From an uncultured Propionibacteriaceae bacterium (GTDB taxonomy: Bacteria; Actinomycetota; Actinomycetes; Propionibacteriales; Propionibacteriaceae): a DNA stretch of 9,096 bases. Below the pieces are notes generated by a model. That model saw nothing but the letters and a program-made list of their open reading frames with translations. It searched no databases and had not been told where the DNA came from. Of the stretch, positions 1 through 5,419 are shown one piece after another (position 1 is the stretch's first letter; the number at the start of each line of letters is the position of its first letter). The stretch lies in NCBI GenBank assembly GCA_936924635.1, contig CAKZHP010000113.1, forward strand, positions 1 to 9,096, written 5' to 3'. A program made the position numbers and the translations under genes.

Positions 1-1258
1 CGCCACCGCCGGAGCGACGACGGCCGCCGCCGCCTGCGGGCGCCTCCTGGGCCGGCGCGCTCGCCAGCGTGGCGAGCGACGCGGGATCGGCGTACGTGCG
101 CTCGCCCGGAGCCAGCTCGGTCAGCCGGGGGTGCCCCGGCCGCACGTCGGTGCGCGTCGCCGTGATGCCGGCTCGGTTCATGAGCGTGCGCACGTCGGAC
201 CCCTGGTCGGGCGTCATCAGGGTCACGACGGTGCCGGCCGAGCCCGCGCGAGCCGTACGCCCCGAGCGGTGCAGGTACGCCTTGTGCTCCGCGGGCGGAT
301 CGGCGTGGATGACGAGCGAGACGTCGTCGACGTGGATGCCGCGGGCGGCGATGTCGGTCGCGACGAGGGTGGTTGCGGCGCCGGAGTGGAAGGCGTCCAT
401 GGTCCGCGTACGGGCCCCCTGGCTGAGGTTGCCGTGCAGCTCCACCGCGGGCACGCCCAGGGCGTTGAGCTGCTTGGCGAACTTCTTCGTGCGGTGCTTG
501 GTGCGGGCGAACACGATGGTGCGCCCGGGCGCGGCGGTGAGGTCGGACAGCACGGCCATGTGGTCGTCGCCGCGCACGACGAGCACGTGGTGCTCCATCG
601 TCTCGACCGGCGACTGCTCGGAGTCGGCCTCGTGCGTCACCGGCTTGGTCAGGTAGCGCTTGGCGAGCACGTCGACGCCCGCGTCGAGGGTGGCGCTGAA
701 AAGCATGCGCTGGCCCGTGCGCGGGGTGGTGTCGAGGATCCGCTTCACGCCAGGCAGGAAGCCCAGGTCGGCCATGTGGTCGGCCTCGTCCAGGATGGTG
801 ACCTCGACGTCGCCGAGGTTCACGTGGCCCTGGCCCATGAGGTCCTCGAGCCGGCCGGGGCAGGCGATGACGACGTCGACGCCGCGGCGCAGCGCCTCGA
901 CCTGCGGGCCCTGGCCGACGCCACCGAAGACGACGCGGCTGGTGATCCGGGTGCCGGACGTCAGCGCCTGGAGCGACTCCTCGATCTGCGTGACGAGCTC
1001 ACGGGTCGGGGCAAGGATCAGCGCGCGGGGGCGCTTGCTGCCGGCCGGCTGCGGGTTCGCGGTGAGGTGTGCGACGAGCGGCAGCAGGAAGGCGAAGGTC
1101 TTGCCCGACCCCGTACGGCCACGGCCGAGCACGTCACGCCCGGCGAGCGAGTCGGGCAGCGTGGCGGCCTGGATGGGGGAGGGGACGGTGATCTCGCGGC
1201 GCGCGAGCGCGTCGACGAGGGAGGAGGGCACGCCGAGGTCGGCGAAGGTGGTGGTCAT
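1..1258 (-). CDS. DEAD-box ATP-dependent RNA helicase, C-terminus cut by window edge
   Basis: The frame is open from the ATG at 1258-1256 to the left edge, giving 419 codons with no stop. It unwinds or remodels RNA with ATP, probably in the cytoplasm on mRNA or ribosome precursors. Motifs appear in the canonical order: an F-x(n)-Q motif ending PSPIQ (residues 26-30), Walker A GRTGSGKT (47-54), PTREL (84-88), CPGR near 133-136 where TPGR is usual, DEAD (157-160), SAT (188-190), ATDIAARG near 318, and HRSGRTARAG near 330. The last visible residues are Gly/Arg-rich (GGGGRRRSGGGG), the start of the basic tail common in bacterial DEAD-box helicases. A GGAG Shine-Dalgarno lies 8 nt before the ATG and fixes the start. 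The family is certain; the subfamily (RhlE/DeaD-like) is not, so no symbol is given. Confidence 0.95.
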   Translation of the reverse strand, partial: MTTTFADLGVPSSLVDALARREITVPSPIQAATLPDSLAGRDVLGRGRTGSGKTFAFLLPLVAHLTANPQPAGSKRPRALILAPTRELVTQIEESLQALTSGTRITSRVVFGGVGQGPQVEALRRGVDVVIACPGRLEDLMGQGHVNLGDVEVTILDEADHMADLGFLPGVKRILDTTPRTGQRMLFSATLDAGVDVLAKRYLTKPVTHEADSEQSPVETMEHHVLVVRGDDHMAVLSDLTAAPGRTIVFARTKHRTKKFAKQLNALGVPAVELHGNLSQGARTRTMDAFHSGAATTLVATDIAARGIHVDDVSLVIHADPPAEHKAYLHRSGRTARAGSAGTVVTLMTPDQGSDVRTLMNRAGITATRTDVRPGHPRLTELAPGERTYADPASLATLASAPAQEAPAGGGGRRRSGGG

Positions 1259-1488
1259 GGGTGGTGCTCCACATCTGTGGGTGTTCGGTCGTCCTGCCCG
1301 GCGCGGCAGGGTGCCGCGGCGCATCGGCGAACAGACGTCGTGCTGCGCGGACGCAGCCGAAGAAGTCTCTCCTGGGCCCATCGACGGGCCGGCGCGGATG
1401 CCCTGAGGCTGCCGCGCGGTCTCGCTGCAGAACTGGGCGAGGACCGTGGATCAGAGTAGCGCCTTGCGGCGGGACCCGTTTACCGACT
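1259..1488 (-). other. Leader region of the helicase, no gene seen, small hairpin
   Basis: This 230-nt gap lies between the small-gene cluster and the helicase, both read leftward. I see no credible coding frame. On the minus strand the RNA would carry a 6-bp stem GCTGCG/CGCAGC with a UCCG loop (1357-1342), flanked by a weaker 4-bp AGAC/GTCT pairing. A TACTCT at about 1458-1453 could be a -10 box but has no good -35. Long structured leaders are known for cold-inducible DEAD-box genes; applying that here is inference. Confidence 0.3.
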
Positions 1489-1683
1489 TCACGAATATCT
1501 CGACCTGCTCAGTGCAAGCGTGCACCTATCGACAACCTCGGGATCTGCGCCCATCTTGACCGCTCGATCAAGGCTTTCCGTGGCTTCCTTCACTCTCCCC
1601 GCAGCTGCTTGGAGAATGCAAAGGCGAATGTCAGTCCAAGCATCGGATCGGCGGCGCCACCCACTGGGGCGCAGAAGCGTCAC
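1489..1683 (-). CDS. Small hypothetical protein with a TPR-like helical stretch
   Basis: This is a 64-residue ORF starting at a GTG that shares one base with the preceding stop (TAGTG, 1685-1681) and ending at TGA 1491-1489. I do not recognise the family. The middle reads as two amphipathic helices with the spacing of a tetratricopeptide-type repeat (LQAAAGRVKEATESLDRAVK, then MGADPEVVDR), suggesting a helical-hairpin protein or the tail of a longer helical protein. Base composition is less GC-rich than the helicase and transporter genes, pointing to foreign or decaying DNA. It is the last member of the overlapping cluster 2686>1489. It could equally be the frameshifted C-terminus of the ORF before it, because the junction needs only one base of slippage. 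Confidence 0.45.
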   Translation of the reverse strand: MTLLRPSGWRRRSDAWTDIRLCILQAAAGRVKEATESLDRAVKMGADPEVVDRCTLALSRSRYS

Positions 1684-2078
1684 TAGACCCTCGAACTAGT
1701 AAGGCCATCCAGGTATTCGCGCAAGGAGGACTGCATTGAAATCCTTATGACATCAGCATTGCTCATGCGCGTTGACATCCGCAAACTTGACTTGACTCCG
1801 GCCCTTCCGTGCTGCGCGCAGGACTCGATGCTGAAATCCCCCCTGGTGCGTGACACCGAGTGAATTCTGTCGTCAAGAGCCGAGTGCAATGGTAATGCGA
1901 CGACTCCGGCCCTAAGGGACCAGGTGGTCGGGGTCTCGGATGCCAGAGAGAATCGATGAATCAGGTCCTCGCTGAATCTTCTATCGTAGGATCTCCACAT
2001 CCATCCGACGGTCCGTTCCGATTCTCTGAAGCCATGATCGGCAGCGAAGCTGGAGATCACCTCCATGTGCCAGATCAT
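1683..2078 (-). CDS. Hypothetical protein, 131 aa, in overlapping small-gene cluster
   Basis: The ATG at 2078-2076 overlaps the TGA of the preceding ORF (ATGA), the classic arrangement for coupled translation. The stop is TAG 1685-1683. The frame stays open upstream to 2273, but that part is only a shadow of the preceding ORF. The family is not recognised. The N-terminal part (HGFRESERTVGWMWRSYDRR) followed by a beta-like stretch (TTWSLRAGVVALPLHS) loosely recalls small immunity-type or DUF4304-like proteins with a GF-x-R start, but this is only an impression. There is no signal peptide or membrane segment. GC content here is low for the window. It could be a real gene or the middle portion of a larger frameshifted gene. 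Confidence 0.45.
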   Translation of the reverse strand: MIWHMEVISSFAADHGFRESERTVGWMWRSYDRRFSEDLIHRFSLASETPTTWSLRAGVVALPLHSALDDRIHSVSRTRGDFSIESCAQHGRAGVKSSLRMSTRMSNADVIRISMQSSLREYLDGLTSSRV

Positions 2079-2329
2079 CGACCATGCCTCGCGAGAAGTT
2101 GATGCACGCCTTCGCGATAGCGAGGCTCCATGCCTTTGTGGCGCGCAAGGCGCTGCATCAGCCGCTCCACATCGAATACCCCAGTTGGCACTGCAACTAT
2201 CGGAGCCCAAATGTCTTCTGGGCTCGGTGGGTAAATCGCTGGGCTGTAGATCTCTCCGGACCCGCTCATCCACTCTCCGCTGATATCATAAGGCTCCCAT
2301 TCAGGGATTACCGTTGTGCTGATCTCCAC
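2075..2329 (-). CDS. Hypothetical acidic 84-aa protein in small-gene cluster
   Basis: A GTG at 2329-2327 follows the stop of the upstream ORF by only 3 nt, and the ORF ends at TGA 2077-2075 inside the next start codon. The N-terminal half is rich in Trp, Tyr, Pro and acidic residues (EWEPYDISGEWMSGSGEIYS). The C-terminal half is helical and charged (DVERLMQRLARHKG, YREGVHQLLARHG). No Shine-Dalgarno precedes the GTG, so translation probably depends on the upstream gene; an internal ATG (MSGSGE) preceded by GGAGAG is an alternative. The family is not recognised. Size and cluster position fit a small cytoplasmic immunity-type protein, which is inference from context. Confidence 0.45.
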   Translation of the reverse strand: MEISTTVIPEWEPYDISGEWMSGSGEIYSPAIYPPSPEDIWAPIVAVPTGVFDVERLMQRLARHKGMEPRYREGVHQLLARHGR

Positions 2330-2332
2330 GTC

Positions 2333-2686
2333 TCAGTCATCGAAGCGGAAGATCCAGGCCTCAGGCGGGCTTGTTGCGACCTCTTCCCAACCCGCGAGGG
2401 CGGGACATGCACCCGTGACCTCAAAGCGGGCGAAACCACGGTCCATGAGCTCGTCCAGTTGAGCAGTCTCGAAGAACCGATGGAGAGACGTTTCGGAAAG
2501 ATCGTCAACACGGGCACCCAGTAGCGGCTTGCAGTCTTTGGGGAGCCAAGGCACTCCTCCGCGAACAAAGTGGTCGCTCCCGCAAACGAGGACATCTCCC
2601 TGCTCGGCTATCTGAACAAGGCACCCGCTCACTCTTCCCGGCAAGCCCGCATATAGTCGCTTGACAATCACGCGCTCATTCGCCAT
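2333..2686 (-). CDS. Hypothetical 117-aa acidic protein, first gene of the small-gene cluster
   Basis: The ATG at 2686-2684 is chosen over a TTG four codons upstream because that TTG abuts the Shine-Dalgarno AAAGGAGG (2706-2699), leaving no spacer; the ATG has a 12-nt spacer. The protein begins MANERVIVKRLYAGLPGRV, continues with a beta-rich hydrophobic stretch (CLVQIAEQGDVLVCGSDHFV) and ends with an acidic helical half rich in Asp and Glu (LSETSLHRFFETAQLDELMD) and a Trp-containing tail. It has no signal peptide or membrane segment. I do not recognise the family. It leads a tightly packed set of four ORFs lying directly downstream of a broken secreted-toxin-like gene. That is the usual position of immunity genes, but no function is assigned. 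Confidence 0.55.
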   Translation of the reverse strand: MANERVIVKRLYAGLPGRVSGCLVQIAEQGDVLVCGSDHFVRGGVPWLPKDCKPLLGARVDDLSETSLHRFFETAQLDELMDRGFARFEVTGACPALAGWEEVATSPPEAWIFRFDD

Positions 2687-2704
2687 TTGATCGTGCAACC
2701 TCCT

Positions 2705-3171
2705 TTGCTGTCACCCCTTTTGACGCGCTCCGGGATAATGAACCTGTGGCGCGAACTATTCTTAGCGCATGGAAGTGGAGAATGTTCTTTGTCGCCGGTT
2801 GGCCCATTCTATCGACGACCCTCTTGACTGGATGGTACTGCGAGGCGATGGTCCGTGACCTGCCCATCTGCGTCATGTCGAAGGTCAGGAACGACCGGGC
2901 CACTGTCGTCCCGTCATAGGTGCCGAGCTTCAACTCCGGAGGCTGTTGTGCGTGCGATCGGACACCTTCGCCGGCGTCGTTGGCTTCGGCTCCGGGCCGG
3001 CGACGGTTTCTCCGGTGGTGGTGGATCCCGAGGCGAACTCCTTGTGGGGCTTCGACACCTGGGGCACAGACCACGATGATGGCGGTGGCGCCGGCGGGTG
3101 AAGATTGGGTGGCGTAGGCCACGTCGACGGGATCGGTCATGGAGTTGCCCCAGGGTCCCGGGGTCCGCCAC
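2705..3171 (-). pseudogene. Frameshifted remnant of a secreted RHS/DNRLRE-type protein
   Basis: The clearest piece, at about 2940-2865, reads PELKLGTYDGTTVARSFLTF followed by DMTQM. From memory this matches the beta-sandwich module of actinobacterial RHS or wall-associated toxins (LKVGTYNGGTTKARSFLxFD). In another minus frame, upstream sequence reads as a plausible Thr/Pro/Ser linker (KEFASGSTTTGETVAGPEPK), and in a third the start reads MADPGTLG from a GTG (3171-3169) with a good Shine-Dalgarno. No single frame carries all three pieces. The module also loses resemblance soon after DMTQM, implying at least two frameshifts and a 3' truncation. The four small ORFs follow directly downstream. 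The remnant reading is fairly secure for the GTYDG piece and tentative for the rest. Confidence 0.5.
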
Positions 3172-3180
3172 GGTGGCGAT

Positions 3181-3187
3181 CTCCTTT
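3181..3187 (-). promoter_or_regulatory. Strong Shine-Dalgarno of the broken RHS-type gene
   Basis: AAAGGAG on the minus strand stands 9 nt before the GTG at 3171-3169, an ideal distance. It indicates that a real gene once began here even though its frame is now broken within a few dozen codons. Confidence 0.5.
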
Positions 3188-3193
3188 CACCTT

Positions 3194-3203
3194 AACACGT
3201 GTT
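3194..3203. promoter_or_regulatory. Perfect 10-bp palindrome AACACGTGTT, possible operator
   Basis: AACACGTGTT is its own reverse complement and lies just upstream of the Shine-Dalgarno of the broken gene on the minus strand, embedded in an AT-richer patch (TTAACACGTGTT). The position suits a repressor or activator site at a promoter. No regulator gene is visible nearby, and a 10-bp palindrome can arise by chance. Confidence 0.25.
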
Positions 3204-3224
3204 CTGCTGTGACCGCCTGAGTGT

Positions 3225-3350
3225 TCAGCCGGTGAGCATGGCGGTCACGGCGGCGCCCAGGCTCAGCGCGGGCCCCATCGCGACGGTGATGTGGCCGCGA
3301 GCACCACGACAGCTGGGAGGCTGCCCGCCCAGGGAGGCGACGCCCGCTGT
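3225..3350 (-). pseudogene. Possible C-terminal fragment of a membrane protein
   Basis: The minus frame ending at TGA 3227-3225 closes with HITVAMGPALSLGAAVTAML then TG, a hydrophobic stretch like the last transmembrane helix of a membrane protein. Upstream the frame enters the repeat array and stops looking like protein. I see no start or ribosome site. It may be a gene tail left by rearrangement, or a chance hydrophobic frame. Confidence 0.2.
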
Positions 3351-3426
3351 GCGCAGGATGGTCCGCTCGGTCGGCTGACCGCGCGCACTGGGCGCTCTAG
3401 GACGGGTGAGGGGACGGTTCTGCGCG
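3350..3426 (+). repeat. Array unit 1
   Basis: The left arm is 3350-3368 and the right arm GGACGGTTCTGCGC is 3412-3425. Thirteen of 14 positions pair, two of them by G-U. The mismatch is G-G at the tenth position, while the eleventh, mismatched in units 4, 6 and 7, is a G-C pair here. GCTC (3365-3368) also pairs with GAGG (3408-3411) except for one position. Confidence 0.75.
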
Positions 3427-3467
3427 GGCAATCGCGCGGCGGTTCTGACCTCGGGACCCAGGTGATG

Positions 3468-3542
3468 TGCGCAGCATGTTCACTCGGCGAGCTGGCCGGG
3501 CCGCTGGGACGGCATCGGCTGGTCGGGACGATTGTTCTGCGC
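3468..3542 (+). repeat. Array unit 2 (most divergent)
   Basis: The left arm TGCGCAGCATGTTCACTCG starts at 3468 and is one base shorter than the others. The right arm is CGATTGTTCTGCGC, 3529-3542. Eleven of 14 positions pair. The interior (GCGAGCTGGC, CATCGGC, GGTCGGGA) closely resembles that of unit 7, which confirms the relationship despite the weaker stem. Confidence 0.7.
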
Positions 3543-3583
3543 CCGTCAGTCGCCGGGCGCGCGCGTCGTGGGCGGCGGGGTGA

Positions 3584-3660
3584 TGCGCAGGATGGTCCGC
3601 TCGGTCGGCTGACCGCGCGCTCTCGGCGCCCTTGAGCAGTCGAGAGGACTGTTCTGCGCG
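3584..3660 (+). repeat. Array unit 3 (best stem)
   Basis: The left arm 3585-3598 pairs with GGACTGTTCTGCGC (3646-3659) at all 14 positions, three of them G-U. After a G-A mismatch, CTCGGT (3600-3605) pairs with GTCGAG (3639-3644), giving about 20 pairs in all. A separate CGGTCGGCTGACCG mini-hairpin is possible at 3602-3615 and is shared with unit 1. Confidence 0.8.
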
Positions 3661-3700
3661 GGCCAGACGCCGGGCGCGCGCGTTGTGGGCGGCCGGGTGA

Positions 3701-3778
3701 TGCGCAGGATGGTCCGCTGAGCGGGCTGACGGCGCTGCTGGGAGACCCCTCGGCCGGTCGGGAGGAACGTTCTGCGCA
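3701..3778 (+). repeat. Array unit 4
   Basis: The left arm starts at 3701. The right arm GGAACGTTCTGCGCA is 3764-3778. The closing pair is T3701-A3778, and 13 of the next 14 positions pair with two G-U. The upper stem (GCTGAGC with GTCGGGA) is weaker than in unit 3. Confidence 0.78.
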
Positions 3779-3825
3779 GGCCGAGCTCCGCTGGCCGCTG
3801 GCCCCCCGGCCGGGGGCAGGTGATC

Positions 3826-3844
3826 TGCGCAGGATGGTCCGCTC
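3826..3844 (+). repeat. Orphan left arm (half unit 5)
   Basis: A full-consensus left arm TGCGCAGGATGGTCCGCTC is followed by another left arm only 63 nt later, with no right arm between them. It looks like a unit that lost its 3' half and spacer by deletion. Confidence 0.75.
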
Positions 3845-3888
3845 GGCGGGGTGTCTGGTTGCGGGCCAGCTGAGGGGAGCGGGGGAAG

Positions 3889-3966
3889 TGCGCAGGATGG
3901 TCCGCTCGACGTGCGGATCGGGTGCTGGGCGGGCGCGTTCACGGGTCGGGAGGAACGTTTTGCGCG
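3889..3966 (+). repeat. Array unit 6
   Basis: The left arm starts at 3889 and the right arm GGAACGTTTTGCGC is 3952-3965. The C-to-T change in the right arm turns a G-C pair into G-U, so 13 of 14 positions still pair. The upper stem CTCGAC (3905-3910) pairs with GTCGGG (3945-3950) at every position, with one T-G wobble. Confidence 0.78.
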
Positions 3967-4017
3967 TCCTCGGTTGCTCGGGGGCCCCGGTCCTGGCGCT
4001 GGGTGGCGGGCGGGTGG

Positions 4018-4094
4018 TGCGCAGGATGGTCCGCTCAGCGAGCTGGCAGGACCGCTAGGACCCCATCGGCGGGTCGGGAGGAACGTTCTGCGCA
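4018..4094 (+). repeat. Array unit 7
   Basis: The left arm starts at 4018 and the right arm GGAACGTTCTGCGCA ends at 4094, 145 nt before the lipoprotein start codon. The closing T-A pair is present and 13 of the next 14 positions pair with two G-U. The interior resembles unit 2. Confidence 0.78.
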
Positions 4095-4239
4095 GACGAC
4101 ACGGCTCCGCATCCGGCCCAGTCAGGGGCGGGTCGGCATCCGTGCGGTTCCTTTGCCGTTCCTCAGCGCGTCGCTGCCATGTCACCTACTGTTCGAGCAT
4201 CGCTGATCGCCTAGAGCCAGACAAACCGGAGGAGATGTC

Positions 4240-5412
4240 ATGACATTAGATCGTCGCTCGCTCATCGGGCTCACGGGTGCGGCCGCCGCAGCCGGTCTGG
4301 CCGGCTGCGCGCAGAAGTCCACGCCCACCAGCCCCGCTGCTCCCGCCAGCGGCTCGGGAGGCGCCGCCGGCGGTGCACTGACCGTGCACCTCAGCGGTGA
4401 CACCAACATGCAGGAGCTGTGGGAGAAGGCGCTGATCCCCGCGTACACGAAGGCCAACCCCGGCTGGACGGTCGCGGTCAACCTCGACCTCCACGGCGAG
4501 CACGACGCCCAGACCACGGCGAAGCTCACGGCGGCGAACCAGTCCGGGCAGGACGCGGGCATCGACATCGTCGACGCCGGCTTCGTCGCCTCTCTGGCAC
4601 AGGCCGGGATCATGGAGCCGGTCAGCACGTCGAACATCGCGAACCTCGACGGCGTGCCCGCCGAGACCGTCAAGGCCGGTGGCGGAGGCGGCGTCCCCTA
4701 CCGCGGGTCGTCGGTGCTGCTGGCGTACGACACCCGGAAGGTGACCACCACCCCGACGACGCTCGACGCCATGCTGGCGTGGATCAAGGCGAACCCCGGT
4801 CAGTTCACCTACTGCCCGCCGAAATCCGGTGGCTCCGGCGGCGCGTTCGTGACCACCGTGCTCGACAAGTTCCTCGACCCGGCCGCGGCGACGAAGCTGC
4901 GCACCGACTACGACACCGAGGCGATGAAGGGCTGGTCGGCAGGATTCGAGCAGCTGCGCGGCCTCAACCCGTCGATCTTCAACAAGGGCACGTACCCCAA
5001 CGGCAACAAGCAGGCGCTGGAGCTGCTGTCGACGGGGCAGATCTCCATGACCACCGCCTGGTCTGACCAGTTCATCAGCGGGCAGAAGACCGGGCTGGTG
5101 CCCGCTCACGTGAAGGCGACGCAGATCGCCAACCCGTCGTTCACCGGCGGCGCGTCGTACCTCGGAGTCCCGAAGGTCTCCAAGAACAAGGCCGCCGCGC
5201 TGAAGCTCGTGAACTTCGTGCTCAGCCCCGAGGCGCAGGCCCTGATCGCGCAGCAGATCGCCGGCTACCCGGTGATCCCGCTCACCAAGCTGCCCGCGGA
5301 CCTGCAGAAGATCTTCAGCGACGCCCACCCGGAGACGCTGCGCAACGGCTACCTCGACAAGGTCGGCAAGGACCTCAACGCGCGCTGGGACCAAGAGGTC
5401 CCCGGCAAGTGA
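4240..5412 (+). CDS. ABC transporter substrate-binding lipoprotein, YnjB-like
   Basis: This 390-residue protein starts at ATG 4240, with GGAGGAG (4228-4234) five nt upstream. Residues 1-23 are a lipoprotein signal with twin arginines (RRSLIG, 5-10) and lipobox LAGC, placing the lipidated Cys at 23. A Gly/Ala/Pro/Ser linker follows. The mature part is a periplasmic-binding-protein type 2 fold: an early TVHLSGDTNMQELWEKAL, the mid-region motifs VPYRGSSVLLAYD and QFTYCPPKSGGSGGAFV, and the late LSPEAQALIAQQ. These recall YnjB (COG4134), whose substrate is unsettled, more than sugar or Fe3+ binders. It captures the solute outside the membrane and delivers it to the two permeases encoded next. The family call is strong; the substrate is unknown. 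The stop lies 7 nt before the next start. Confidence 0.88.
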   Translation: MTLDRRSLIGLTGAAAAAGLAGCAQKSTPTSPAAPASGSGGAAGGALTVHLSGDTNMQELWEKALIPAYTKANPGWTVAVNLDLHGEHDAQTTAKLTAANQSGQDAGIDIVDAGFVASLAQAGIMEPVSTSNIANLDGVPAETVKAGGGGGVPYRGSSVLLAYDTRKVTTTPTTLDAMLAWIKANPGQFTYCPPKSGGSGGAFVTTVLDKFLDPAAATKLRTDYDTEAMKGWSAGFEQLRGLNPSIFNKGTYPNGNKQALELLSTGQISMTTAWSDQFISGQKTGLVPAHVKATQIANPSFTGGASYLGVPKVSKNKAAALKLVNFVLSPEAQALIAQQIAGYPVIPLTKLPADLQKIFSDAHPETLRNGYLDKVGKDLNARWDQEVPGK

Positions 5413-5419
5413 CGCGCCT

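Larger units (their letters stand above)
3350..4094 (+). repeat. Tandem array of about 77-nt inverted-repeat (stem-loop) units
   Basis: No convincing gene occupies this 745-nt stretch. It contains six complete units and one half unit. Left arms begin at 3350, 3468, 3584, 3701, 3826, 3889 and 4018, giving steps of 118, 116, 117, 125, 63 and 129 nt. The left arm is TGCGCAGGATGGTCCGCTC (varied in unit 2). The right arm is GGAACGTTCTGCGCA or a variant. The arms of a unit pair over about 14 bp, then after one G-A or G-G mismatch over several more, leaving an apical region of roughly 35 nt. Right-arm changes (GGACTGTTC, GGACGGTTC, GGAACGTTT) largely keep the pairing, mostly by G-U wobbles on the + strand. 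Spacers of about 41 nt also share sequence between neighbouring units. The array lies on the side and strand leading into the ABC operon. Neither a known riboswitch nor CRISPR is recognised. Confidence 0.85.

Noticed and set aside
131..1459. 442-codon plus-strand open frame opposite the helicase
   Set aside because: The minus strand carries a complete ordered set of DEAD-box motifs; the plus frame is a compositional shadow.
3764..3772. LexA/SOS box in the right arms (GAACGTTC)
   Set aside because: Actinobacterial LexA boxes have GAAC and GTTC separated by four bases; here they abut directly.
3350..4094. CRISPR array
   Set aside because: The repeat is about 117 nt as a whole, spacers are conserved rather than unique, unit size varies, and no cas genes are nearby.
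3397..4185. 262-codon minus-strand open frame across the array, rich in Pro, Ala, Arg and Ser
   Set aside because: Its apparent repeats (SGPSCA, AEQSSR) merely translate the stem arms. Several unit steps (118, 116, 125) are not multiples of three, and no ribosome site or known domain is present. Lack of stops is expected at this GC content.
4153..4192. Promoter for the ABC operon (TTGCCG with TGCCAT, or TACTGT)
   Set aside because: The -35 and -10 candidates match consensus poorly, or have a 28-nt spacing; not distinguishable from chance.
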